Source of the DNA: a virus
IMG/VR virus record: IMGVR_UViG_3300028033_000002
Location: 1-48,178 of that record
DNA length: 48,178 nt
Strand: one strand, 5' to 3'
Positions 33,652 through 41,133 of the stretch are shown here, in pieces. The notes beneath the pieces are model-generated. The model saw only the letters and a list, made by a program, of their open reading frames with translations. It was not told where the DNA came from and did no database searches. Every line of letters starts with the position of its first letter. The stretch's first letter is position 1. Made by a program: the position numbers and the translations under genes.

Positions 33652-33819
33652 ATGGAATGGTATTCGATGCGTCGTGTAGCAAGTGAATTGGGAATGGCTG
33701 TTAATACGTTTAAGCGCCATTACTTAGAAAAGTACCCCCCTGATCGTGCTACAGAAAAATATAAGGGCTACACATTAGAAAGTTTAAATAAAATGAAGGC
33801 AGAAATAGGCGCTAAATAG
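33652..33819 (+). CDS. Small HTH protein, probable excisionase
   Basis: A 55-aa protein with a MerR/excisionase-like HTH (YSMRRVASELGMAVNTFKRHY). It is the last gene before attR, with GAGGGG before the ATG at 33652. In the circular phage form it would lie immediately upstream of attP and int on the same strand, which is the usual place for xis. The role is inferred from fold and position. Confidence 0.62.
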   Translation: MEWYSMRRVASELGMAVNTFKRHYLEKYPPDRATEKYKGYTLESLNKMKAEIGAK

Positions 33820-33830
33820 CGCCTTTTTTG
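33808..33830 (+). terminator. Terminator at the right end of element 1
   Basis: GGCGCT pairs with AGCGCC followed by TTTTTT. It overlaps the 3' end of the last gene. Confidence 0.85.
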
Positions 33831-33917
33831 TTGTTATAATAGTCCTGAGTTCTACTCCTAAAACCTAAATTGAACTAAAAATAATCTGTTGTTAATCAGA
33901 CTTGATCAAATATCTTT

Positions 33918-33948
33918 GTTATACAAACGTTATACGCAAGTGTTATAC
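33918..33948 (+). promoter_or_regulatory. Probable integrase arm-type sites at attR (GTTATAC x3)
   Basis: GTTATAC occurs at 33918-33924, 33929-33935 and 33942-33948. The same heptamer occurs at attL (273-298), and 11-bp spacing is shared. Confidence 0.65.
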
Positions 33949-33988
33949 AGTAAATATCACCATAATAAATCAACAACTTACAATTATT

Positions 33989-34012
33989 GTTCAACTCCCG
34001 CCATCTCCACCA
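33989..34012 (+). repeat. attR of element 1 and attL of element 2 (ssrA end copy)
   Basis: A 24-bp exact copy of the ssrA 3' end at 103-126. A second integrase begins 180 bp downstream, so this copy is the shared junction of tandem elements. Confidence 0.9.
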
Positions 34013-34022
34013 TATACTTAAC

Positions 34023-34049
34023 AAAACATGGCAAAATATGCCAAGTTTT
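34023..34049 (+). repeat. Inverted repeat next to the second att copy
   Basis: AAAAC-A-TGGCA, a 5-nt loop AAATA, then TGCCA-A-GTTTT. It is a near-perfect hairpin with one A-A mismatch between att and the terminator. It may be an integrase or accessory-protein site. Confidence 0.5.
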
Positions 34050-34056
34050 AAAAGAT

Positions 34057-34090
34057 AAAGGCTTGAATCTAAAGGGTTTGAGCCTTTTTT
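34057..34090 (+). terminator. Terminator just inside element 2
   Basis: AAAGGCT pairs with AGCCTTT, followed by a T-run. It begins 45 nt after the att repeat, exactly the distance seen at 171 in element 1, so it would also end ssrA transcription if element 2 were integrated alone. Confidence 0.78.
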
Positions 34091-34124
34091 CTTGCCTAAA
34101 CATAACTAAATATAAATAGCCACA

Positions 34125-34185
34125 GGGATACATGCCATGTATCCTAGCGTGTATCCCCTCATATTTATTGAACTGGCAGGGATAC
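34125..34185 (+). promoter_or_regulatory. Probable arm-type sites of the element 2 integrase (GGGATAC)
   Basis: GGGATAC occurs at 34125-34131 and 34179-34185 and inverted at 34139-34144 (GTATCC) and 34151-34157 (GTATCCC). The cluster lies between att and the int start and differs from the GTTATAC set of element 1, so each integrase seems to have its own arm code. Confidence 0.58.
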
Positions 34186-34191
34186 AAAAAA

Positions 34192-35421
34192 ATGAAACGA
34201 ACAGACATAAAACGCAGACCACTAGCAGACACCGTACTTGCAACCCTTGAGCCTGAATCAAAAGAATATCGGGAGCCAGACGGCAACGGCTTATATTTTC
34301 GTGTCAAACCTGATGGGAATAAATCGTGGCAACTACGATATAAAAAAGCTGATGGTAAATGGTCATGGTTAGGTATCGGTGGCTATCCTGAAATATCAGG
34401 ACAGTTAGCACGTAAAAAAGCGCAAGAACTTTTAAACGACATTTCAAAAGGTGATAACCCTATCATCACCAAACAAGAACGTAAGCGCAAAGAAATAGAA
34501 CAGCACAGTGCAACCTTTGAAGTTTTAGCACGTGAATGGTTAGACACAAAAAAGGAATCATGGGTACAGGAAACCATGACCCGAAATAAAGGCGCACTGG
34601 AAAAACATATATTTCCGATTTTCGGGAAACGCTTGTACACCACCATAAAGCCTATTGAATGGATGAACTTGTTAAAAAGTATTCAGCAAGAGAAAGGTAT
34701 TTTTGAGCAAGTGAACCGTATGCGCTCGATGTGTCGTGACATTTACGATTTTGCAAAGGTCACTGGACGTATGGACTACAACCCAGTTGAGGGCATTCAA
34801 AAATACTTACAGCAAGGCAAGAAGCAAAACATGCTGCATGTGAGCGAACTTGAGTTACCCCCACTGTTAAGAGCTATCAATAATTATCCGACTATGGATG
34901 TACGTATAGGCTTGCAACTTTTAGCTATGTTGTTTTGCCGACCAACTGAACTAAGACAAGCCAAGTGGCAAGAATTTGATTTAGAGCAAGGCTTATGGAA
35001 TATCCCAGCCGAGCGCATGAAGAAACGCCGTGAGCATCTTGTACCGTTGCCAACTCAAGCCACTACCCTATTAAAAGAATTGCAAAGCTATGAAACCAAT
35101 TCTGAATACTTATTTCCGAGCAGATCGGACAAGAGCAAGCCAAAGTCAGACACAGTTTTCATTATGGCTTTGCGCCGTATGGGTTATGAGGGCAGACAAA
35201 CCCCACACGGATTTAGACATATTGCGAGTACCTTGTTAAACAATCGTGGCTTTGATGAACGTCATATCGAGGCAGCACTGGCACACGTTAAAGATGGCGT
35301 GGCAGGTGTATATAACAAGGCTCAATATTTAGATGACAGAGCAAGCATGATGCAATGGTACGCCAATCATTTAGAAGAAGTTGCAGACCAGAGCATTATT
35401 CAATTCAAAAAAGCACAGTGA
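34192..35421 (+). CDS. int: P4-type tyrosine integrase of element 2
   Basis: A 409-aa integrase with an N-terminal DUF4102-like domain (YREPDGNGLYFRVKPDGNKSW), a core-binding domain and a catalytic domain with R250 (LFCRPTELR), H339 and R342 (HGFR), H365 (LAHV) and Y374 (VYNKAQY). It differs clearly from the element 1 integrase but uses the same ssrA end. The start at 34192 is chosen; the open frame from 34132 crosses the GGGATAC repeats. Confidence 0.93.
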   Translation: MKRTDIKRRPLADTVLATLEPESKEYREPDGNGLYFRVKPDGNKSWQLRYKKADGKWSWLGIGGYPEISGQLARKKAQELLNDISKGDNPIITKQERKRKEIEQHSATFEVLAREWLDTKKESWVQETMTRNKGALEKHIFPIFGKRLYTTIKPIEWMNLLKSIQQEKGIFEQVNRMRSMCRDIYDFAKVTGRMDYNPVEGIQKYLQQGKKQNMLHVSELELPPLLRAINNYPTMDVRIGLQLLAMLFCRPTELRQAKWQEFDLEQGLWNIPAERMKKRREHLVPLPTQATTLLKELQSYETNSEYLFPSRSDKSKPKSDTVFIMALRRMGYEGRQTPHGFRHIASTLLNNRGFDERHIEAALAHVKDGVAGVYNKAQYLDDRASMMQWYANHLEEVADQSIIQFKKAQ

Positions 35422-35487
35422 CAAGGCTTGTCGCACTACTAGCCAATAAATGCACAAATATAGCTTAATATTGTTTATATTCAGTTT

Positions 35488-35549
35488 GCTAAGTCTAGGT
35501 TAGCTCCCGAAAGTCGGACACCCAATCCGATTGGCTTAGCAGCTTTTTT
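35488..35549 (+). ncRNA. Cloverleaf-like structured RNA with terminator
   Basis: GCTAAG (35488-35493) pairs with CTTAGC (35535-35540), enclosing two hairpins: CCGA-AAG-TCGG (35507-35517) and CCAAT-CCG-ATTGG (35522-35534). Six T follow at 35544-35549. It lies in the leader of the next gene, between int and the early genes. It could be a small RNA or an attenuator, by analogy with the P4 immunity RNA, but no sequence identity to that RNA is claimed. Confidence 0.5.
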
Positions 35550-35574
35550 GGGGATGCTGTGGGAGGCAATTACT

Positions 35575-36348
35575 ATGATAGCTATTAGATCAAATATAAC
35601 TGTAGAAGATGCATTAACCTTAGAAGGAAAACATTACGATTTCTTTAGAAGAATATTTGATAGGGTTTGCACTCTTTGTGCTAGACAAGTTAAAGATGGC
35701 GAAATAACCAAACGTGCATTTGAAAATACCTTAAAGCTGGAAAATATGCCCAACGCTGACGGCTTTATAAGAGATTTTATGGAGAATATTGAGCATGGTT
35801 CACCAAACGATGAGCCTGCAGAAGTCTTAGTTTATTATTATTCCCTGAAAACTTTGGATGCTGCTTTTAAATATTGCTATCAAGCAGAAACCAAAGGTAT
35901 TAATACTATTAATAAAATGATTTTTGGTGATGATGAGCACAATTATCTTGTCGATGTGATTGATTATTTATCCAACCTAGAAGAAATCACTTCGAGGCAT
36001 TTCACAGGAGAAGTGACTCGTCATTTTGTAGAAAAAGCGATTGAAAAAACAACTAAAAAAGAAAGAGAGCCTCGGCAAAAGGGCGGTTTCATTAAAGCAG
36101 AAAAAGATCGTAAAAAAATGACACCTATTGTTGATGATGTATTCAGTCTTTACCTAACTCCTAACCCATTAACAGGCAAAAAATGGAAGAGCAAAGCTGA
36201 ATGTGCAAGGTATTTTATAAAGAATTTTTATTTAAGGCATCCAGATACAGACACCGAGCTAGATCCTAAAAAATTAGTGGCTAAAATTACCAAACGAATA
36301 AATGACCGAGCTGCTAGCAGAGAGGTCACTTTGCTAGCTGATAGATAA
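35575..36348 (+). CDS. Hypothetical satellite early protein (257 aa)
   Basis: A mostly helical protein (HYDFFRRIFDRVCTLCARQVKDGE) with a basic C-terminal region (KKEREPRQKGGFIKAEKDRKKM, LVAKITKRINDR). No family recognised. A strong GGGAGG site lies before the ATG at 35575; the frame is open to 35548. It follows the structured leader and may be its regulated target. Confidence 0.65.
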   Translation: MIAIRSNITVEDALTLEGKHYDFFRRIFDRVCTLCARQVKDGEITKRAFENTLKLENMPNADGFIRDFMENIEHGSPNDEPAEVLVYYYSLKTLDAAFKYCYQAETKGINTINKMIFGDDEHNYLVDVIDYLSNLEEITSRHFTGEVTRHFVEKAIEKTTKKEREPRQKGGFIKAEKDRKKMTPIVDDVFSLYLTPNPLTGKKWKSKAECARYFIKNFYLRHPDTDTELDPKKLVAKITKRINDRAASREVTLLADR

Positions 36349-36394
36349 CTCTGCTAGTAGCCTTACACAAACCAATTAAAATCAAACTGATACT

Positions 36395-36426
36395 AAGCCC
36401 ATATTCACTCATATATGGGCTTTTTT
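36395..36426 (+). terminator. Terminator abutting the AlpA-like start codon
   Basis: AAGCCCATAT pairs with ATATGGGCTT (10 bp) and is followed by T to 36426. The ATG of the AlpA-like gene follows at once with no ribosome site, so this hairpin could be an attenuator that controls the gene. Confidence 0.75.
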
Positions 36427-36642
36427 ATGACTATTCAACCTATCCGCGTTCAATTCAAAACAGCTTGTGAGCTACTGGACATAAGCCGTGAATCATTGCG
36501 TCATATCGTGCGTACTGATGCCAACTTCCCGAAAGCTATAAAAATGGGAACGACTAAGCAGGCTCCAGTCTATTTTGACTACGCAGAGCTTGTTGAGTGG
36601 CATAACAGCCAAAAACAAAGCCTGTCAGTGATGGAGGCTTAA
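36427..36642 (+). CDS. AlpA-like HTH regulator
   Basis: A 71-aa MerR/AlpA-type protein: FKTACELLDISRESLRHIVRTDANFPKAIKMG, then VYFDYAELVEWHNSQK. AlpA-like proteins act as transcription regulators and excisionases in P4-like islands. It starts directly after a terminator hairpin and is followed 2 bp later by the next gene, in a regulatory operon typical of satellites. Confidence 0.82.
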   Translation: MTIQPIRVQFKTACELLDISRESLRHIVRTDANFPKAIKMGTTKQAPVYFDYAELVEWHNSQKQSLSVMEA

Positions 36643-36644
36643 GC

Positions 36645-36860
36645 ATGAGTGAAAACCATCAAACCCAAGTTTTGGCACATCTTAAAAATGGCAAGACGCT
36701 TTCACAGGCCGAGGCTATTCATCATTTTGATTGCTACCGCCTAAGCGCCGTCATTCAGCGTTTACGCAATGCTGGGTATGACATCGTGACACACAGCGAA
36801 CCCAACGTTAAAGGCAAAGGTCGCCATGCGCGCTACGAACTTAAAGAGGTGGCAGCATGA
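36645..36860 (+). CDS. Winged-helix/HTH_39-type protein
   Basis: A 71-aa protein with HTH pattern QVLAHLKNGKTLSQAEAIHHFDCYRLSAVIQRLRNAGYDI followed by a basic segment. It resembles the small HTH_39-type proteins in phages. It overlaps the next gene by 4 bp. Probable DNA-binding regulator. Confidence 0.75.
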   Translation: MSENHQTQVLAHLKNGKTLSQAEAIHHFDCYRLSAVIQRLRNAGYDIVTHSEPNVKGKGRHARYELKEVAA

Positions 36861-37363
36861 AACCAGCAATATTTAGTTTCAATGAACACGGTGTTCGGAT
36901 TGTCCTAGATGACAGTAAAGAACCATGGTTTTGTTTAACAGATGTTTATAAATCTTTAGACATAAGCCGTACATCACGACTATTTCGTGAATTAGATGCA
37001 AAGGGTGTGGCGGATTGCCACATCCTTACAAATGGCGGTACTCAAAAGCTCAAGTTTATTAATGAGCCCAATCTTTATCGCATCATTTTCCGATCCACTA
37101 AACCCGAAGCAATTAATTTCCAAAACTGGGTGTTTGCCGAAGTACTACCTTCGATACGAAAGACAGGCTCATATTCAGCTCGTCGGGCAGCTTATGAGGA
37201 ATTAAACCGCCTGTATATGCAGGAAAAGGTATCTAAAGACAAAGCCACATTTCACAGTTTAGGTATGCACCGTCGTAAACATGAAAAGCATTTAAACGCG
37301 GTCCGCATTCAAACATGCAAAACCAATTTACAGCTAACTTTTGAAGGGGTATGCAATGAATAA
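36857..37363 (+). CDS. BRO-N domain antirepressor-like protein
   Basis: A 168-aa protein with an N-terminal BRO-N domain: VRIVLDDSKEPWFCLTDVYKSLDISRTSRLFREL, KFINEPNLYRIIFRSTKPEAINFQNWVFAEVLPSIRKTGSY. The C-terminal region is basic. BRO-N proteins act as antirepressors or regulators in phages and satellites; here it may sense or disturb helper repressor control. Confidence 0.85.
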   Translation: MKPAIFSFNEHGVRIVLDDSKEPWFCLTDVYKSLDISRTSRLFRELDAKGVADCHILTNGGTQKLKFINEPNLYRIIFRSTKPEAINFQNWVFAEVLPSIRKTGSYSARRAAYEELNRLYMQEKVSKDKATFHSLGMHRRKHEKHLNAVRIQTCKTNLQLTFEGVCNE

Positions 37364-37724
37364 TCATGTAAACCCTGAATTTTTCAAAGCCTTTGACCAC
37401 TACAAAGCCATGCTTGCCCAATATGGGGAGCATCACCCCATCACAGAGCAGGCACTCATTTTGACTATGCACTACACGCCTGAACACATTAAAGCGGAAA
37501 TGCACCAAAAGGCTAAGGAATTAGACCTATTGCCACCAGTAAGTGGTTATTCAGATGACGGCGACCCTATGTACACGCTAGAGGATATTGCCAAACACTT
37601 CGGCATAAGTTTTGAGGAAGCTGAGCAAAGACTATTAGAAATGATGGATAACCGCAAAAAGGTCGGTTTATCGAATGACGGCGTTTTGATTGATTCAAAG
37701 ATCAGTTTTAACCGTGTGCAATGA
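37356..37724 (+). CDS. Hypothetical protein with HTH-like C-terminus
   Basis: A 122-aa protein. The C-terminal part (TLEDIAKHFGISFEEAEQRLLEMMD) has HTH spacing and may bind DNA, whereas the N-terminal helix bundle (EHHPITEQALILTMHYTPEH) is unassigned. Its ATG at 37356 overlaps the BRO-N stop. Confidence 0.65.
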   Translation: MNNHVNPEFFKAFDHYKAMLAQYGEHHPITEQALILTMHYTPEHIKAEMHQKAKELDLLPPVSGYSDDGDPMYTLEDIAKHFGISFEEAEQRLLEMMDNRKKVGLSNDGVLIDSKISFNRVQ

Positions 37725-37733
37725 GGGCTAAGT

Positions 37734-38048
37734 ATGAAAAATAAATCGTTCAATATTGCCAACATGCCTAAGTATGGTTATAGTTCAATTGCTTTGAGCA
37801 AAATCTCAAAGTTAGCTTTGGTCGGCTATGAATATCTAGCGCATACAGTCCGCTTAATGGACTTTTTTTGTATGCGTAATATCTCTATGCATTCGCATTT
37901 TATGGCGAAGCTGGAGGGGGACACTTTCGAGTGTGCCAGTTACCTAGATTACTGGTCGACCAACCCCTTTCAGCTTTGCCACCATAATTACTTGGTCGTA
38001 ATTGGCAGAGCTTCTAAATTAAATCTAGGAGCGCATTCTCATGCCTAA
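37734..38048 (+). CDS. Hypothetical Cys/His-containing protein (104 aa)
   Basis: A 104-aa protein with scattered Cys and His (FFCMRN; QLCHHNYLVV), no clear zinc-finger spacing and a partly hydrophobic middle. No family recognised. Small odd-composition proteins at this place in P4-like satellites are sometimes Ash-like, but I cannot confirm that. It overlaps the next small gene by 8 bp. Confidence 0.48.
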   Translation: MKNKSFNIANMPKYGYSSIALSKISKLALVGYEYLAHTVRLMDFFCMRNISMHSHFMAKLEGDTFECASYLDYWSTNPFQLCHHNYLVVIGRASKLNLGAHSHA

Positions 38049-38169
38049 TCAAAATAAAAAAACCGTTTCACTTGTTCATCATCTTGCTGAGAAGCGTCAC
38101 AACCAACATGCAAAGTTAGCGGAAAGCTACACTAAAAAATTTAATTCGGTAACAGGGGGTGGAGCATGA
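38041..38169 (+). CDS. Small basic protein (42 aa)
   Basis: A short frame MPNQNKKTVSLVHHLAEKRH to GGGA with TAGGAG upstream and a 4-bp ATGA overlap with the DUF3987 gene. It is basic and helical and probably co-translated with the replication protein. Function unknown. Confidence 0.55.
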   Translation: MPNQNKKTVSLVHHLAEKRHNQHAKLAESYTKKFNSVTGGGA

Positions 38170-40298
38170 ATGCTAAAATCCCTTGTGATAAAACTGCAAT
38201 TGCTTTAGCGGTCAGCACCGATCCAGTGACAGGCAACACAACCGAATATCATTCGATTGAAGATTTTGCAAAAGGCTGTATCGATGAGCAGAATTTTAAA
38301 GTGAAGCCTGAGAGCTATATTTATTCTGAATTGCCAGATTATAACTGCGAAGAATGTGAAGCACTCCCTCTAGTCAATCCTCAGCAATTGACTGAAGTCG
38401 TCGGGTATGGAATCAGAGGCATAGCTAAAAAGTACGATACTAGCCAGACACCATGTAAAGAAATCGATTCTAAAAAAATATCATTCTCTATTGGTAAAGC
38501 TGGAATATTCGCAAGCAACACAAATAATAAATATATGCCGTATGTTCTAGGTACAGACAATATAGATTTATTTGTGCAACTTGCTAAGGCTGGAGAGGCC
38601 GTTGTGCTTCATAAAGATATTGATGCAGCGTATCAGATTATAAACAATGGTATGCCTGAAACAATATTTAGAATGATGGTCGGTGAGAAACCACCAGTCA
38701 ATAATGCTGATTTATTTGTTCAGGTGAATGATAGCTTTAAAACACTTCCACCAAATCAGATAAAGCAATTTTTCCTTGATAAAAAACAGCAGATCATAAA
38801 ATCAATCGAATCTGACCTAATCGCACAGCCTCAAGTTGAGGAGATGCCAGTGGATCGGAGAGCTGAAAAGCTGGATAACTGGCAAGCTCCAATAAGCCTG
38901 AGAAATGACACTCTCATTCAATCAAAACCTTATCCTATTGATGAGCTACCGGAAGTCGTGAGGAATGCAATTCTTGCAACCGCTGAATATGTGCAAGCTC
39001 CAATTGCAATGGCTGCTCAATGTGTTTTAGCCAGTATTTCATTTTTAGCACAAGGTAAGGTTAATGCACCCAAAGAAACCAACAGGGAGGGTATGCCAGC
39101 CTCCTTATTCTTTTTAACGGAAGGCGGTAGCGGTGGGCGTAAATCATCATGTCAAAAGTTGGTTGAATTGCCTATTAGAGAGCATGAGCGACAGCAGTAT
39201 GAGGAATACAGAAAAAATTTAGAGGATTGGAATGCGAGATCAAAAACAGTTGAATCCAAAGAGTTCGCGCAGTGGGCTTTAGATAATCCAAGACCAACCG
39301 ATCCGACCAGTATTTTCTCCGACATTACTATTGAAACCTTGACCAAGTTTTATATTAAAGGAATTGTGAAAAATGCTTCATTGAGTAGCGATGAGGCTGG
39401 ACAGTTCTTTGATGGTCACACAATGAAGGGCGACACGGCCAAAAGTGCGTTAGGTGCATTTACCAAACTATTTGATGATGGCTATTGTCAGAGAAACCGC
39501 GCTTCATCTGATGACAACGGAACGGCCTATGATGTTCGCCTAACCTTCAACCTACTTGGGCAACGTGCTGTATTGGCTGGAGCTTTAAACGATCCGACAT
39601 TAAGGGGACAGGGCTTTTTGCCTAGATTCATTTTAACCGCTCCAGAAAGCATTGCTGGGCAGCGGACGCATACAGTTGAATTTAGACAAAAGCTAAAAAA
39701 CTCACACAATGACCCCCGATTAACTAAATTTTGGAATCGTTGTAGAGATATTTTAAAAGATGAGCTACCGGTTCTTTTGAATGAATCGGGAGAAGTTCCG
39801 TACTTTCCAGTGATGCAGCTATCCAGTGAAGCCGAGTTGCTGGAGCTTGATTTCTACAATGAGTGTGAGATTTTGCAGGGTAGCGGAAAACAGTTTGAAT
39901 TTATGCAGCCTTTTGCCAGTCGTGCAAATGAGCTTGCCAGACGTTTAGGAACTGTCCTGGCTTACTTTGAAAACAAGTCTGAAATTGATTCTGAAATCAT
40001 GCAGGCAGCTTGCGCTGTTATTAGACATTCTTTGTCAGAGTGGTTCCGATATTCAGATATTGAAGTAGCCGATGAAAGCGATTCTGAGAAGCTGATTAAG
40101 TACCTTTTAACTAAATGTAAAAAGGAAAAAACCGACCGACTGCAAAAAACGATAGCAATGAAGGGGGCGCCACTTCAGATGAGAAAATCAAAGGAATTTG
40201 ATCCTTGTCTAAATGAGCTGATCGAGTTCAATTATGTGCGACTGGTGACAATTAACCGCTCCACTTACATTGAATTAAATCCAGCATTGCTGAAATAG
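38166..40298 (+). CDS. DUF3987 replication protein (primase/helicase-like)
   Basis: A 710-aa protein. The N-terminal 200 residues resemble accessory primase-type regions, and the DUF3987 domain starts near 255 (YPIDELPEVVRNAILATAEYVQ). A P-loop-like EGGSGGRKSS follows, then LSSDEAG as a Walker B-like motif and NLLGQRAVL. DUF3987 proteins are standard replication genes of satellites and islands. It ends one base before an iteron cluster, so it probably initiates replication there. Confidence 0.85.
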   Translation: MNAKIPCDKTAIALAVSTDPVTGNTTEYHSIEDFAKGCIDEQNFKVKPESYIYSELPDYNCEECEALPLVNPQQLTEVVGYGIRGIAKKYDTSQTPCKEIDSKKISFSIGKAGIFASNTNNKYMPYVLGTDNIDLFVQLAKAGEAVVLHKDIDAAYQIINNGMPETIFRMMVGEKPPVNNADLFVQVNDSFKTLPPNQIKQFFLDKKQQIIKSIESDLIAQPQVEEMPVDRRAEKLDNWQAPISLRNDTLIQSKPYPIDELPEVVRNAILATAEYVQAPIAMAAQCVLASISFLAQGKVNAPKETNREGMPASLFFLTEGGSGGRKSSCQKLVELPIREHERQQYEEYRKNLEDWNARSKTVESKEFAQWALDNPRPTDPTSIFSDITIETLTKFYIKGIVKNASLSSDEAGQFFDGHTMKGDTAKSALGAFTKLFDDGYCQRNRASSDDNGTAYDVRLTFNLLGQRAVLAGALNDPTLRGQGFLPRFILTAPESIAGQRTHTVEFRQKLKNSHNDPRLTKFWNRCRDILKDELPVLLNESGEVPYFPVMQLSSEAELLELDFYNECEILQGSGKQFEFMQPFASRANELARRLGTVLAYFENKSEIDSEIMQAACAVIRHSLSEWFRYSDIEVADESDSEKLIKYLLTKCKKEKTDRLQKTIAMKGAPLQMRKSKEFDPCLNELIEFNYVRLVTINRSTYIELNPALLK

Positions 40299-40492
40299 TT
40301 GCGATTTTGCGATTTATGGCTGAAACCCTTATGTGGCAAGGTTTTCCATATCGCAAAGGGTGTGCGATTCCAATGCGATGTATGCGACATGAACCGGTAA
40401 AAATCGCACGTGCCGCATACGAATCGCAAGGGTAATGCGATACGGAAAGCTAGACAGGACAAGGCTTACACGGAAAAATCGCAAAATCGCAA
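40299..40492. other. Probable replication origin of element 2 (iterons)
   Basis: TGCGAT occurs at 40300, 40308, 40363, 40374 and 40436, and its complement ATCGCA at 40350, 40403, 40423, 40478 and 40486, ten exact copies in 194 bp. A perfect 17-bp inverted repeat (40299-40315 and 40476-40492) frames the cluster. It begins at the stop of the DUF3987 gene and is followed by an A-rich stretch. No gene lies in the 229-bp gap. Confidence 0.68.
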
Positions 40493-40527
40493 AAAATCTA
40501 GAAAATATAAATTAATAGGTCTGAATA

Positions 40528-41100
40528 ATGGCAGATTTAAAACAGTGTCACAGTGATGAGTCAGACAAGTTCATCGTTAGGTTTGACGATAATATTAAGA
40601 AAGCGTTAGAGCTTCTCTTTAGAGCCAGATTGCACCAGTGTTTTATATATATGGGCCCACTTGATGAATTGTGCTGGGATGGAGAAGGTACGCTTCCAAA
40701 TGAATTTTTAGATGAGGTGGCAGATCATAGCGCTGCATTGGTTGAATACTTCCAGTACACAGATAGATATATAGGCCACTTCTTTACTCGAGCGTTTGAC
40801 GGGTATCTGTATTGTCTTAATCAGATGCAAAAATCCCTTGATGCTGTCAGTGCATTGTCCTGCTATGTTCCGGTCCTGTATTGGCGCTCTACCATTAAGA
40901 CGGCGCTACAGCTCAGTGATGCGGAGTTAAACATTATCCAAGGGATGTTAATTCACTATGAGCTCATCAAGTACCTGGATGACTCAAACACACTTCTAAC
41001 CACCTCAGAGCAAGAGCTAATTAACCACTCAATGAATGAGGACGCATGTGCTGACTTGAACTTTTTGCTGACCAAGCCTAGACAGTTTGTTTATTGCTAA
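40528..41100 (+). CDS. Hypothetical protein (190 aa)
   Basis: An acidic helical protein (ELLFRARLHQCFIYMGPLDELCWD; SDAELNIIQGMLIHYELIKYL). No family recognised. It lies between the iteron cluster and SSB, so a role in satellite replication is possible but only by position. Confidence 0.6.
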   Translation: MADLKQCHSDESDKFIVRFDDNIKKALELLFRARLHQCFIYMGPLDELCWDGEGTLPNEFLDEVADHSAALVEYFQYTDRYIGHFFTRAFDGYLYCLNQMQKSLDAVSALSCYVPVLYWRSTIKTALQLSDAELNIIQGMLIHYELIKYLDDSNTLLTTSEQELINHSMNEDACADLNFLLTKPRQFVYC

Positions 41101-41133
41101 ATAACAAATAATTTAATAATTGAGGGATAAGAG

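Noticed and set aside
33989-34012. A second complete tmRNA or a tRNA gene
   Set aside because: Only the last 24 bases of ssrA are present; there is no preceding tRNA-like or tmRNA structure.
34132-34191. Upstream start of the element 2 integrase at 34132
   Set aside because: The interval contains GGGATAC/GTATCC repeats and encodes residues unlike P4-type integrase N-termini.
33984-34307. A 107-aa minus-strand frame across the shared att site
   Set aside because: It covers the att core, terminator and integrase start on the opposite strand and resembles no protein.
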